Shown in pieces: positions 1-9,810 of a stretch of DNA of 64,000 bases. The stretch's first letter is position 1. Every line of letters starts with the position of its first letter. The position numbers were made by a program, and so were the translations under genes. The notes beneath the pieces were generated by a model. The model worked only from the letters and a program-made list of their open reading frames with translations. It searched no databases and was not told the origin of the DNA. The DNA is from Paenarthrobacter sp. JL.01a (GTDB lineage Bacteria > Actinomycetota > Actinomycetes > Actinomycetales > Micrococcaceae). The DNA lies in assembly GCF_025452095.1 (NCBI RefSeq), contig NZ_CP104877.1, positions 1,302,001 through 1,366,000 of the forward strand, in the 5' to 3' direction.

Positions 1-711
1 GCGGTCGTCTCCATGGTCCTCGCGGTGTTCAGCATCAAGTACCTCGTGAACCAGATCATCGTCGGTGTCGTCCTCAACGTCCTGGTCTCCGGGCTGACGG
101 GCTTCCTGTACGGCACCCTCATGGTCCCAAACAAGGAACAGTTCAACACTCCCGGCCGCCTGGACATCCTGCCCATCCCGCTGCTTTCGGACATCCCCAT
201 CATTGGGCCCATCCTGTTCGAGCAGTCCATCGCCGGCTACCTCATGTACATCGCCGTGGCCGTGGTGTGGTTCGGCCTGTTCAAGACCCGCTGGGGCCTG
301 CGTGTCCGCGCTGTCGGCGAGCACCCGCAGGCTGCTGACACCCTGGGCATCAACGTCAATGCAACGCGTTTCTGGAACGTCACCCTGGGCGGTGCAATTG
401 CCGGTATCGGCGGCGCGGTGTTCACCCTGGTCACCATTGACTCCTTCACCAAGGACATCTCCGGCGGCCGCGGCTTCATTGCGCTGGCGGCCCTGATCTT
501 CGGTCGATGGAATCCGATCGGAGCGTTCCTGGCGTCGCTGCTCTTCGGTTTTGCCTACAACCTGCAGTCAATCCTGGGCATCATCGGAACGCCTGTACCC
601 AGCCAGTTCATGGCCATGCTGCCTTACCTGGTGACCATCTTCGCCGTCGCCGGTCTGGTGGGTAAGTCGCGGCCACCGGCCGCAAGCGGCATACCGTACG
701 TGAAGGGTTGA
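1..711 (+). CDS. Nucleoside-type ABC transporter permease (5' partial)
   Basis: This gene enters from outside the window; the reading frame is open from base 1, so the first methionine at 13 is not necessarily the start. The visible ~236 residues are a polytopic inner-membrane permease of the BPD_transp_2 family: hydrophobic segments alternate with short loops and the conserved cytoplasmic stretch around GEHPQAADTLGI, which in this family contacts the ATPase, is present. The family imports ribose, branched-chain amino acids or nucleosides. Because it runs straight into cytidine deaminase and thymidine phosphorylase (TGA at 709-711, next start 714), nucleoside uptake is the best inference. The ATPase, lipoprotein and first permease would lie upstream and are not seen. 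Confidence 0.85.
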   Translation, partial: AVVSMVLAVFSIKYLVNQIIVGVVLNVLVSGLTGFLYGTLMVPNKEQFNTPGRLDILPIPLLSDIPIIGPILFEQSIAGYLMYIAVAVVWFGLFKTRWGLRVRAVGEHPQAADTLGINVNATRFWNVTLGGAIAGIGGAVFTLVTIDSFTKDISGGRGFIALAALIFGRWNPIGAFLASLLFGFAYNLQSILGIIGTPVPSQFMAMLPYLVTIFAVAGLVGKSRPPAASGIPYVKG

Positions 712-713
712 CA

Positions 714-1127
714 ATGTCAGCGAACGAGGTCGACTGGCAGGCCCTGGAAGCCGCAGCCGTCCAAGCCATGGCCAATGCTTATGCTCCCTATTCGAAGTTC
801 CCGGTGGGGGCTGCGGCCCTCACCGAGGACGGCAGGATCGTCAGCGGCTGCAATGTGGAGAATGCCAGCTACGGACTGACTCTCTGCGCCGAATGCGCTT
901 TGGTGGGCCAGCTCCACATGAGCGGCGGAGGCAGGATCGCCGCGTTCTATTGCGTGGACGGCCAGGGCAATGTCCTCATGCCCTGCGGGCGCTGCCGCCA
1001 GTTGCTCTACGAATTCCGGGCACCCGGAATGCAGCTCATGACCACCCAAGGAATCAAAACCATGGACCAGGTGCTTCCTGACGCCTTTGGTCCTGAACAC
1101 CTGGAGGAGACCCTTGACCAGCACTGA
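714..1127 (+). CDS. cdd: Cytidine deaminase
   Basis: Converts cytidine and deoxycytidine to uridine and deoxyuridine in pyrimidine salvage. The zinc site is visible as CAE (in LTLCAECALVG) followed by PCGRCRQLLYEF, the usual Cys-Ala-Glu and PCxxC pattern of small tetrameric CDAs; about 137 residues is normal for the family. ATG 714 is preferred to the in-frame TTG 708 because GAAGGG at 702-707 is then about 6 nt upstream. The start lies 2 nt past the permease stop and the end overlaps deoA by 14 bp, so permease, cdd and deoA are one transcription unit for uptake and breakdown of nucleosides. Confidence 0.95.
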   Translation: MSANEVDWQALEAAAVQAMANAYAPYSKFPVGAAALTEDGRIVSGCNVENASYGLTLCAECALVGQLHMSGGGRIAAFYCVDGQGNVLMPCGRCRQLLYEFRAPGMQLMTTQGIKTMDQVLPDAFGPEHLEETLDQH

Positions 1128-2424
1128 AGCTTTCGACGCTGTCCAGATCATCACGATCAAACGTGACAAGGGCACGCTCACCCCCGAACAGATCGACTGG
1201 ACCATCGACGCCTACACGCGCGGTGTCATCGCAGAGGAACAGATGGCGGCCTTGAATATGGCCATCCTGCTCAACGGCATGGACCGCCAGGAGATCTCGC
1301 GCTGGACCTCGGCGATGATCGCCTCGGGCGAGCGGATGGACTTCTCGTCCCTGACAACGCCCGACGGCGGCCGGAAGGCTACCAGCGACAAGCACTCCAC
1401 CGGTGGGGTAGGGGACAAGATCACCCTGCCGCTGGCACCGCTGGTGGCCGTTTTCGGCGTCGCTGTGCCGCAGTTGTCCGGCCGGGGCCTTGGCCACACA
1501 GGCGGAACCCTGGACAAGCTCGAAGCGATTCCCGGGTGGCGGGCCAACCTCAGCAACGACGAGATCATGGCCCAGCTCCAGGACGTAGGCGCTGTGATCT
1601 GTGCTGCCGGATCGGGACTGGCTCCCGCGGACAAGAAGCTCTACGCCTTGCGGGATGTCACCGGGACAGTGGAGGCCATTCCGCTGATCGCGTCCTCGAT
1701 CATGAGCAAGAAGATCGCAGAAGGCACGGGCTCGTTGGTGCTGGATGTCAAAGTGGGCTCCGGCGCCTTCATGAAGGACGAAGCGAAGGCCCGCGAGCTT
1801 GCCGAGACGATGGTGGCCTTGGGCAAGGACGCAGGAGTACACACCGTGGCCTTGCTCACCGACATGTCTACGCCGTTGGGACTCACCGCAGGCAACGCGA
1901 TCGAAGTGGAGGAGTCGGTGGAGGTCCTCGCCGGCGGCGGTCCGGAAGACGTCGTCGAACTGACCGTCCGCCTTGCCGAGGAGATGCTGGCCGGTGCCGG
2001 TATCCACGACGCCGATCCGGCGGACGCGCTCAAGGACGGCCGCGCGATGGACGTCTGGAACCGGATGATCGAGGCCCAAGGCGGCGATCCCCGGGCGGCG
2101 TTGCCGGTGGCCAGGGAGTCCGAGGTGGTTTATGCTCCGGCGGACGGTGTCCTGGTCGAACTGGACGCGCTGTCCGTAGGTGTCGCCGCCTGGCGTCTTG
2201 GAGCCGGCCGGGCCCGCAAGGAGGACAAGGTCCAGGCCGGGGCGGGCGTCCGCATGCATGCCAAGCCGGGTGCTTTGGTGCGGGCAGGGGAGCCGCTGAT
2301 GACGCTCCTTACGGACACCCCGGAAAAGTTCGACCGGGCCAAGGAAGCACTCCGCGACGCGGTGGTCATCGCCCCTGAGGGGTCGCGCCCGGGCAGTCAG
2401 CTGATTATCAGCCGAATCGCCTAG
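1114..2424 (+). CDS. deoA: Thymidine/pyrimidine-nucleoside phosphorylase
   Basis: Phosphorolysis of thymidine and deoxyuridine to base plus deoxyribose-1-phosphate. The family signature (SGRGLGHTGGTLDKLEAIPG, residues ~122-141) and the phosphate-binding KHSTGGVGD (93-101) are intact; 436 residues matches the family. Start chosen at TTG 1114: GGAGGAGA at 1103-1110 is a strong ribosome site, and the coding pattern begins there; a start at 1087 would add an atypical N-terminus. It overlaps the cdd stop by 14 bp, implying translational coupling. A hairpin follows immediately. Confidence 0.95.
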   Translation: MTSTEAFDAVQIITIKRDKGTLTPEQIDWTIDAYTRGVIAEEQMAALNMAILLNGMDRQEISRWTSAMIASGERMDFSSLTTPDGGRKATSDKHSTGGVGDKITLPLAPLVAVFGVAVPQLSGRGLGHTGGTLDKLEAIPGWRANLSNDEIMAQLQDVGAVICAAGSGLAPADKKLYALRDVTGTVEAIPLIASSIMSKKIAEGTGSLVLDVKVGSGAFMKDEAKARELAETMVALGKDAGVHTVALLTDMSTPLGLTAGNAIEVEESVEVLAGGGPEDVVELTVRLAEEMLAGAGIHDADPADALKDGRAMDVWNRMIEAQGGDPRAALPVARESEVVYAPADGVLVELDALSVGVAAWRLGAGRARKEDKVQAGAGVRMHAKPGALVRAGEPLMTLLTDTPEKFDRAKEALRDAVVIAPEGSRPGSQLIISRIA

Positions 2425-2432
2425 GCTTTGTT

Positions 2433-2463
2433 GTTCCGGGTCATCCAACGGATGGCCCGGAAC
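2433..2463 (+). terminator. Hairpin terminator after deoA
   Basis: A 14-bp stem (2433-2446 with 2450-2463, one G-T pair) around a 3-nt loop AAC, followed by ATTTGTC. It closes the cdd-deoA unit. Confidence 0.6.
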
Positions 2464-2510
2464 ATTTGTCATCCGGCGCCTGTGGGGGAGCCGCCTACCT
2501 TAAGGAAACC

Positions 2511-3161
2511 GTGCAGGGCATCAACGATTTCATCCTGGCCGCGGCGGGACAGCCGTGGGTGCTGTTCCTGGTGTTGGCGTGCTGCCTGATTGACGGTTTC
2601 TTTCCCCCCATTCCCAGCGAGTCCGTGGTGGTGGGCCTCAGCGCGGTATCCGGCAGCAGCGGAGTGCCGAATATCTGGCTGCTCGCCTTCATGGCCGCCC
2701 TTGGGGCTTTCGCCGGGGACAACATCGCCTACATCATCGGCAGCCGGATCGGAACGCAGCGATGGCGCTGGATGCGCAGGCAACGGATGCAGGGTGCCTT
2801 CCGCTGGGCAGGCAAGGAGCTGCGCCGCCGCGCGGCCTCCCTCATCATGGTGGCCAGGTTCATTCCCATCGGCAGGGTGGCCGTCAACCTGACAGCCGGG
2901 GCCACGCACTTCAACCATCGCCGCTTTGTGGCTCTGACTGCGCTTTCGGCGATTCTGTGGGCCAGCTACTCCGTGGTCCTGGGCTACTTCTTTGGCGTCT
3001 GGTTCGAGCACAACCATCTGCTGGGGGCTGTCATCGCGATTGTGGTGGCAGTGATCCTTGGCGTCATCATTGACCGCATCATCAGCAAGGTCCGCGGTGC
3101 CGCGCCCTTGGACGGCAAGAACATCCCCGAACAGGATGCCCCGCCTCCACCCACGGTATGA
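2511..3161 (+). CDS. DedA family membrane protein (copy 1)
   Basis: Polytopic membrane protein of the DedA/SNARE-associated (VTT domain) family, about 216 residues. DedA proteins are half-transporter-like and have been linked to flipping of undecaprenyl phosphate or other phospholipids and to envelope homeostasis. The family core is visible: a FPPIPSE-type re-entrant loop, the GD(N) motif after GAFAGDN, and the R-F-I-P-x-G-R segment ARFIPIGRVAVN. Start GTG 2511 was chosen because its N-terminus then aligns residue for residue with the next gene (both reach AAGQPW at position ~11). It is a tandem paralogue of the following gene and follows the deoA terminator. Confidence 0.9.
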   Translation: MQGINDFILAAAGQPWVLFLVLACCLIDGFFPPIPSESVVVGLSAVSGSSGVPNIWLLAFMAALGAFAGDNIAYIIGSRIGTQRWRWMRRQRMQGAFRWAGKELRRRAASLIMVARFIPIGRVAVNLTAGATHFNHRRFVALTALSAILWASYSVVLGYFFGVWFEHNHLLGAVIAIVVAVILGVIIDRIISKVRGAAPLDGKNIPEQDAPPPPTV

Positions 3162-3335
3162 CGTGGACAGCCTCCCAAGATCAGTCCGCCGGTTGACGAC
3201 CAGGCAAGGCCCGGCCGATAGCGTTAAGCGTGTGATTCCACGGCTGGGGCGTAGCGAACGACGTCCCGGCCATGGGACACTAAGAGCGACTTCGATCACA
3301 CTGTCAAGTCATATTCATCTAGGAGCTACCGCCGC

Positions 3336-4037
3336 GTGGAGTTTTTGAACCAAATGCTCGAGCATGCAGCCGGGCAGCCCTGGATATATCCCGTACTTCT
3401 TGTCTTCTTCTTCATTGACGGATTTGCCACCATCCTCCCCAGCGAAACGGCCATTGTTGGGCTCTCGGCGCTGTCCCTTCACAGCGGAGAGCCGAATCTT
3501 TGGATCCTGGGCGCCACCGCGCTGGTGGGAGCCATGGCCGGCGACAACATGGCGTACATGCTCGGCCGCAAGATCGGCCTGACCCGCTGGAAGTGGATGC
3601 GCCGCCCCAAGGTCCAAAAAATGTTCGCTTGGGCCCAGTACGAGCTCGACAAGCGCGGTGCTGTGCTCATCTTTACGGCCCGCTACATTCCCTGGGGTCG
3701 CGTAGCCGTGAACTACGTCGCCGGGCAGACCGGATTCCGGCACCGGACCTTCTTCTGGCTGGATGCCTTCGCCTGCGTCACCTGGGTGGCCTACTCCATC
3801 GGCATCGGCCTGCTTGCCGGTCAATGGGTGCACCACAACCCGCTCCTGGGTGTTGGTATCGCCGTCGCCTTCGCCGTGGTGCTGGGCATCATCGTGGACC
3901 ACACACTGCGCTGGTGGCACAAATACCTGGAGAAAAGGGACCACTCCAGGGAAGCCGCCGCAGCCGCCGAGGCACCTTCGGTGGAAAACTCCCACAAGGC
4001 CGTGGTCGGCGTCGACCGTTCCAAGCCCGCTGGCTAA
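3336..4037 (+). CDS. DedA family membrane protein (copy 2)
   Basis: Second DedA/VTT-domain protein, 233 residues, clearly homologous to the gene upstream: shared AAGQPW, IDGF, LPSE, AGDN and ARYIPWGRVAVNYVAG segments. GTG 3336 has AGGAG at 3321-3325 about 10 nt upstream. About 174 bp separate the two copies, so it may have its own promoter. The C-terminal ~30 residues are charged and alanine-rich and probably cytoplasmic. The duplication suggests the two proteins may differ in lipid substrate; nothing in the sequence says which. Confidence 0.9.
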   Translation: MEFLNQMLEHAAGQPWIYPVLLVFFFIDGFATILPSETAIVGLSALSLHSGEPNLWILGATALVGAMAGDNMAYMLGRKIGLTRWKWMRRPKVQKMFAWAQYELDKRGAVLIFTARYIPWGRVAVNYVAGQTGFRHRTFFWLDAFACVTWVAYSIGIGLLAGQWVHHNPLLGVGIAVAFAVVLGIIVDHTLRWWHKYLEKRDHSREAAAAAEAPSVENSHKAVVGVDRSKPAG

Positions 4038-4053
4038 GGTCCCGCCGTCCCCC

Positions 4054-4065
4054 TAGTCTTAGTAC
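4054..4065 (+). promoter_or_regulatory. Leaderless promoter of add
   Basis: -10 hexamer TAGTCT at 4054-4059, then exactly 6 nt to GTG 4066, so transcription would start on the start codon. No Shine-Dalgarno is present, in agreement. Confidence 0.6.
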
Positions 4066-5208
4066 GTGACTGAGCCCATACTTGACGCTGCCCCTGCCCT
4101 CGACTTCGATCTGAAGAGCCTGCCCAAGGTCTCCCTTCATGACCACCTGGATGGAGGCCTCCGCCCGGCCACCATCATTGAACTGGCCGAGGCTGTTGGC
4201 CACACGCTGCCCTCCACCGACCCCGTAGCCTTGGGCCAGTGGTTCCGCGACTCCGCTGATTCCGGTTCGCTGGTCCGTTACCTTGAAACGTTCGACCACA
4301 CCATCGCGGTGATGCAGACCAAGGAAGGCCTCTTCCGTGTTGCCAAGGAATTTGTTGAGGACCTTGCCGAAGACGGCGTCGTGTACGGCGAAGTCCGTTG
4401 GGCGCCGGAGCAGCACCTCCAGAAGGGCCTGACCCTCGATGACGTGGTGGAGGCCGTCCAGGCAGGCCTGGAAGCCGGCGTAGACGCCGCCGAGGAGCGC
4501 GGCCAGCAGATCCAGGTGGGCCAGCTCATCACCGCCATGCGCCACGCTGACCGGGGCCAGGAAATCGCCGAACTCGCGGTCCGCCACCGGACCAACGGCG
4601 CCGTTGGCTTCGATATCGCCGGCGCCGAGGACGGCTTCCTGCCCTCCCGCTTCAAGGACGCCTTCACCTATCTCGCCGAGAACAACTTCCCGGCCACGGT
4701 CCATGCAGGCGAAGCCGCAGGCCTGGAGAGCATCCAGTCCGCGCTGGTTGACGGCAGGGCCCTGCGCCTGGGTCACGGCGTTCGGATTGCCGAGGACATT
4801 TCGGTCGAGTTTGAGGACCACGCGGACGACGACGGCGAGGACACCGTTGGCCTGGTGACCATCGGCAACATTGCCGGCTGGGTCCGTGACCGCGGAATCG
4901 CCCTGGAGATCTGCCCGTCCTCGAACCTGCAGACCGGCGCCGTTTCCGGTTTCGGCGAGGGCATTGAAAGCCACCCTGTGGACATGCTCTTCCAGCTGGG
5001 CTTCAACGTGACCATCAACACCGATAACCGCCTGATGAGCGGGGTCACCCTCACGGATGAGTTCGAACTTCTGGTGGAGACCTTCGACTACGACCTTGAT
5101 GACCTGTTGGAACTGACCCTCAACGCAGCCGAGGCAGCCTTCCTGCCGCTGGACGAGCGTGAAGCTTTGGTTGAGTACATCAACGATGCCTACGCCAACC
5201 TCGGCTAA
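4066..5208 (+). CDS. add: Adenosine deaminase
   Basis: Deaminates adenosine and deoxyadenosine to inosine forms, completing the purine arm of the local nucleoside salvage set. Metal-site residues are visible: HDHLDGG (H25, H27), HAGE, the LRLGHG segment, and the C-terminal CPSSN and NTDNRLMSG blocks with the catalytic-site Asp. The 380-residue length is typical of bacterial Add. GTG 4066 lacks a ribosome site but lies 6 nt after a -10 box, consistent with a leaderless transcript. The 3' end overlaps mazG by 23 bp. Confidence 0.95.
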   Translation: MTEPILDAAPALDFDLKSLPKVSLHDHLDGGLRPATIIELAEAVGHTLPSTDPVALGQWFRDSADSGSLVRYLETFDHTIAVMQTKEGLFRVAKEFVEDLAEDGVVYGEVRWAPEQHLQKGLTLDDVVEAVQAGLEAGVDAAEERGQQIQVGQLITAMRHADRGQEIAELAVRHRTNGAVGFDIAGAEDGFLPSRFKDAFTYLAENNFPATVHAGEAAGLESIQSALVDGRALRLGHGVRIAEDISVEFEDHADDDGEDTVGLVTIGNIAGWVRDRGIALEICPSSNLQTGAVSGFGEGIESHPVDMLFQLGFNVTINTDNRLMSGVTLTDEFELLVETFDYDLDDLLELTLNAAEAAFLPLDEREALVEYINDAYANLG

Positions 5209-5863
5209 CAAGTCCGGCCTCGACGCGCTGCTGGGGACTATTGCGGCCCTGCGTGAGCACTGCCCCTGGATGGGCGCGCTCACGCACGAGTCGCTGGTTG
5301 AGTATCTGATCGAGGAAGCCTATGAAGTGGTGGACTCGATCGAGGCCGGCGCTGTTGACGATGAGCTCCGCGGCGAGCTGGGTGATGTGCTGCTTCAGGT
5401 AGTGCTTCATGCCCGGCTCGCCGAGGAGCGCGGCAGTTTCGACTTCGAAGCAGTGGCACGGGGCATCAACGCGAAGATGGTCCGGCGCAACGGGCACGTC
5501 TTCAAAGCTGACGGTTCCCTGCAGGAGACTTTCCCGGCAAGCGTCGAGGAAATCATCGTCAAGTGGGACGCAGCCAAACGGGCCGAGAAGCCCGAACGCG
5601 AGGATCCTTTCGAGGGCATACCTCCGCACCTCCCGGCGTTGGCGGCGGCGCAGAAGTCCCTGGACCGGGCGGAGCGGGCTGGCCTCGGCACCCAAGGTGC
5701 CACGGCCGCCGTCGTAATTCCTGGAATCCCGGACTCGGAAGAGGCGCTCGGTGGGTTGCTGCTGGGGATCGTCGCCGGAGCCCGGGAGAAGGGATTCGAC
5801 GCCGAGCGCGCCCTCCGGGCCGCTGTTCGATCGTTTCAGAACAGCACAGGCCGGCCTTCATGA
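5186..5863 (+). CDS. mazG: MazG-family nucleoside triphosphate pyrophosphohydrolase
   Basis: Hydrolyses (d)NTPs to monophosphates, a housecleaning role. The MazG fold is indicated by the acidic metal motifs EEAYE and ELGDVLL and the N-terminal CPW...THESL segment; 225 residues resembles the actinobacterial form, with a second half less well conserved. The usual CPWDxxQTH is altered to CPWMGALTH, so the conserved Asp after CPW is absent. ATG 5186 lies inside the end of add (23-bp overlap) without a clear ribosome site, which points to coupled translation. In M. tuberculosis mazG also lies just upstream of eno, as here. Confidence 0.88.
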   Translation: MPTPTSANKSGLDALLGTIAALREHCPWMGALTHESLVEYLIEEAYEVVDSIEAGAVDDELRGELGDVLLQVVLHARLAEERGSFDFEAVARGINAKMVRRNGHVFKADGSLQETFPASVEEIIVKWDAAKRAEKPEREDPFEGIPPHLPALAAAQKSLDRAERAGLGTQGATAAVVIPGIPDSEEALGGLLLGIVAGAREKGFDAERALRAAVRSFQNSTGRPS

Positions 5864-5895
5864 CGTGAAAGGTTGGAATTCGTTCCGTAACCTGA

Positions 5896-7260
<1,365 letters not shown>

Positions 7261-7279
7261 CCTTCAGCGAAAACAGCTG

Positions 7280-7320
7280 ACCGGTGGCTATGGTGGAAAG
7301 ACCATGGCCACCGGTTCTGT
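7280..7320 (+). terminator. Terminator after eno
   Basis: A 15-bp stem (7280-7294 with 7301-7315, one G-T pair) around a 6-nt purine loop, followed by TCTGTTT. It separates eno from the downstream divisome gene. Confidence 0.7.
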
Positions 7321-7391
7321 TTAAGGCTGGCCAGGTTCGAAAGCAAGCGCTGCAACCCCGCCAGGCAAGCGCCGGGCATTACAGGAGTGTC

Positions 7392-8114
7392 ATGGCCACC
7401 CGTCGACCAAAAGTACCCAGGGCCGACGCCCTTGGCCGCCCGGCAGGCGCAGCACGCCCAGCCGGTGCTTCCGCTTCCGGCCGTCCCGCCGCCCAGGCTT
7501 CGGACGACGCCGATGTCATCACCTTGGGTGCGGCACGCACCACTGATAAATCGTCAACGACCACTAAATCGTCGACGACGGCGACAGGCACCAAGGCACC
7601 TGCGGCCAAGTCGGCCCCCGCTTCCGCAAAGCCAAAGAGCGGCAGCAAGGGTAATGCGCAGAAGCGAACAGGCAAGGCGCCCTCCAAGGACAGGGCGGAC
7701 CGAGGATCCGAACACCTTGATCCCGTACCTGCGAAGGCCTTTTCCGGCAGGATGCTGGCCTTGGCCGTGGTGATGATCGCCATCACGGTCCTCCTGGCGC
7801 CCACAGTGAAGATTTTCCTGGAGAAGCGCTCCGAAATCTCGGCACTGGAAGCCGAGATTGCAAGCCGGAAAGCCGAGCAGACGGAGCTGAACAAGCAGAT
7901 CTCCCGGTGGCAGGATCCCAACTATGTGAAACAGCAGGCCCGCGACCGCATTAACATGGTTATGCCGGGTGAAACAGGTTACTGGGTGTTTGGCGGGGAA
8001 GATGCCGCCGGCACGCCAGGTGGCCGCACCGGCTCCGGATCGACTGCAAACCCGGAGAATCTGCCGTGGGTGGATGCTCTCTGGGAGTCCATCAGACGAT
8101 CGGCAACTGACTAG
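7392..8114 (+). CDS. Septum formation initiator (FtsB/DivIC) family protein
   Basis: Bitopic divisome protein that in bacteria bridges FtsQ and FtsL and helps activate septal peptidoglycan synthesis. After a ~118-residue low-complexity cytoplasmic tail rich in Ala, Pro, Lys and Ser comes one membrane span (residues ~121-138), then a coiled coil (~145-172, SEISALEAEIASRKAE) and the family motif around DPNYVKQQARDRINMVMPGETGY. Start ATG 7392 has AGGAG at 7383-7387; a longer frame upstream would run through the eno terminator and is unlikely. The order eno-ftsB-DUF501-ppx is conserved in actinobacteria. Confidence 0.9.
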   Translation: MATRRPKVPRADALGRPAGAARPAGASASGRPAAQASDDADVITLGAARTTDKSSTTTKSSTTATGTKAPAAKSAPASAKPKSGSKGNAQKRTGKAPSKDRADRGSEHLDPVPAKAFSGRMLALAVVMIAITVLLAPTVKIFLEKRSEISALEAEIASRKAEQTELNKQISRWQDPNYVKQQARDRINMVMPGETGYWVFGGEDAAGTPGGRTGSGSTANPENLPWVDALWESIRRSATD

Positions 8115-8182
8115 ACGCGGCGCCCACCGCCGTCGTGTCCGCATGGGACACGGCAAAAAGGGCAGGAAGGTTGGCAGCGCAA

Positions 8183-8857
8183 GTGGAAGAGAACACGGCA
8201 GCCGTGCCGCAGGAATCCCGCCAGCCATCAGCACACGATCTCGAGGTCCTCAGCCGCCAGCTCGGCAGGCCCGTCCGCGACGTCGTGGAGATCCCCGCAC
8301 GCTGTGTCTGCGGCAACCCGTTGGTGGCGGCAACCGCGCCCCGGCTCAGCAACGGTACTCCGTTCCCCACCACCTTCTACCTGACCCACCCCGTTATCAC
8401 CTCCGCGGTGTCGCGGCTTGAAGCGGGCGGGCTCATGAATGAGATGAACGATCGCCTGGCCGGCGACGATGAACTGGCTGGCGCCTACAAGGGTGCCCAC
8501 GAGGCCTACCTGCAGGCCCGCAATGAGATCGCGGACCGTTCCGGCACGGGTGCTGTTCCTGAAATTGATGGGATCTCCGCCGGTGGCATGCCCACCCGCG
8601 TGAAGTGCCTGCATGTCCTGGTGGGCCACTCGCTGGCAGCCGGTCCCGGCGTGAACCCGCTCGGAGACGAAGCGCTGGAGGCCATTGCCGAGTGGTGGAC
8701 CAAGGACCGCTGCTATTGCGACGGAGCCTGGGATACCGCTGGTGAGGCACCCTCGAGGGACTTGAGCCGCCATGGACCGCAAGGCCTTCCGGACATCGTG
8801 GGCCGTCCCGCGCCGGTGCGGAAGTCCAAATCCGCGGCCGACGAGGGAACAGTATGA
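8183..8857 (+). CDS. DUF501 family protein
   Basis: Conserved actinobacterial protein of unknown biochemical function; DUF501 is recognised from PARCVCGNPLVAATAPRLSNGTPFPTT-like sequence and the YLTHP block. The three Cys (CVCG and a later RCYCDGAW) could bind a metal, which is my inference. The start is uncertain: GTG 8183 has AAGG 12 nt upstream, while GTG 8135 and TTG 8171 are in-frame alternatives with weaker support. It lies between ftsB and ppx, and its stop overlaps the ppx start (ATGA), so it is coupled to exopolyphosphatase. Confidence 0.8.
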   Translation: MEENTAAVPQESRQPSAHDLEVLSRQLGRPVRDVVEIPARCVCGNPLVAATAPRLSNGTPFPTTFYLTHPVITSAVSRLEAGGLMNEMNDRLAGDDELAGAYKGAHEAYLQARNEIADRSGTGAVPEIDGISAGGMPTRVKCLHVLVGHSLAAGPGVNPLGDEALEAIAEWWTKDRCYCDGAWDTAGEAPSRDLSRHGPQGLPDIVGRPAPVRKSKSAADEGTV

Positions 8858-9810
8858 GCCGTGTGGCCGCCATCGATTGCGGCACCAACTCCATCCGCCT
8901 GCTCATCGCCGACGCGACGGAGAGCGGGGCACCCGGGCCGCTTATCGACGTCGTGCGTGAAATGCGCGTGGTTCGGCTTGGCCAGGGCGTGGACGCCACA
9001 GGCGAGCTGGCTCCGGAGGCCTTGGAACGGACGTTCGCGGCCGCCGGTGACTATGCAGCACTGATCAAAGAGCATGGCGCGGAGCGGGTCCGTTTCGCAG
9101 CCACCTCCGCAACCCGTGATGCCCGCAACCGCCAGGTCTTCGTGGACGGCATCCGCGACCTTCTGGGTGTGGAGCCCGAAGTCATCAGCGGCGACGAGGA
9201 AGCCGCGCTGTCCTTCGCCGGGGCCAGCAGCGCACTGCCCGCGATGGGGGAGAAGGCCGTCCTGGTGGTGGATCTTGGCGGCGGGAGCACCGAGTTTGTC
9301 CTGGGCGATTCGGCAGGAGTCATCGCGGCGCGTTCGGTGGACATCGGCTGCGTGCGGCTCACGGAGCGCCACCTTCGCAATGATCCGCCAACTGCCGCGC
9401 AGGTCGCCGCGGCAGAGGCCGACGTCGATGCCGCCCTTGACCTCGCCGCGGAAACTGTCCCGCTGGCGCGCGCGACGGCGGTTGTCGGCGTGGCGGGTTC
9501 CATCACCACCATCACTGCCCACGCGTTGGGCCTGAGCGCCTATCAGCCCGAGCGGATCCACGGTGCTTCCCTGGACCTGGCCACCATCAGCGATGCGTGC
9601 ACCAACCTGCTTGAGATGACGCGGGCAGAACGTTCTGCCCTTCCCTACATGCACCCCGGCCGTGTGGACGTCATAGGCGCAGGTGCTTTGGTGTGGCGTC
9701 GTATCCTGGCGCGCCTGGCCGAAGTCAGCGATGGCAGCATCCGGACAGCCGTGTCCAGTGAGCACGACATCCTGGACGGCATCGCGCTCAGCATCCGGGA
9801 CGCCGTATGA
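8854..9810 (+). CDS. ppx: Ppx/GppA exopolyphosphatase
   Basis: Releases phosphate from polyphosphate ends, or pppGpp in the GppA subgroup. The actin-like ATPase fold is evident from the phosphate-1 loop AAIDCGTNSIRLLIAD at the N-terminus and the second loop VLVVDLGGGSTEFVLG in mid-protein. At 318 residues it is the short, two-domain actinobacterial form lacking the C-terminal HD domain of E. coli Ppx. ATG 8854 overlaps the DUF501 stop and the ppx stop overlaps the protease start, both as ATGA, making a tightly coupled three-gene unit. Confidence 0.92.
   Translation: MSRVAAIDCGTNSIRLLIADATESGAPGPLIDVVREMRVVRLGQGVDATGELAPEALERTFAAAGDYAALIKEHGAERVRFAATSATRDARNRQVFVDGIRDLLGVEPEVISGDEEAALSFAGASSALPAMGEKAVLVVDLGGGSTEFVLGDSAGVIAARSVDIGCVRLTERHLRNDPPTAAQVAAAEADVDAALDLAAETVPLARATAVVGVAGSITTITAHALGLSAYQPERIHGASLDLATISDACTNLLEMTRAERSALPYMHPGRVDVIGAGALVWRRILARLAEVSDGSIRTAVSSEHDILDGIALSIRDAV

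Noticed and set aside
1054..2472. 472-codon open frame antisense to deoA
   Set aside because: Shadow of deoA without family resemblance or initiation signals.
3193..3224. Promoter TTGACG...TAGCGT before the second DedA gene
   Set aside because: The 20-bp spacer is too long and no alternative -10 fits; evidence too weak to list.
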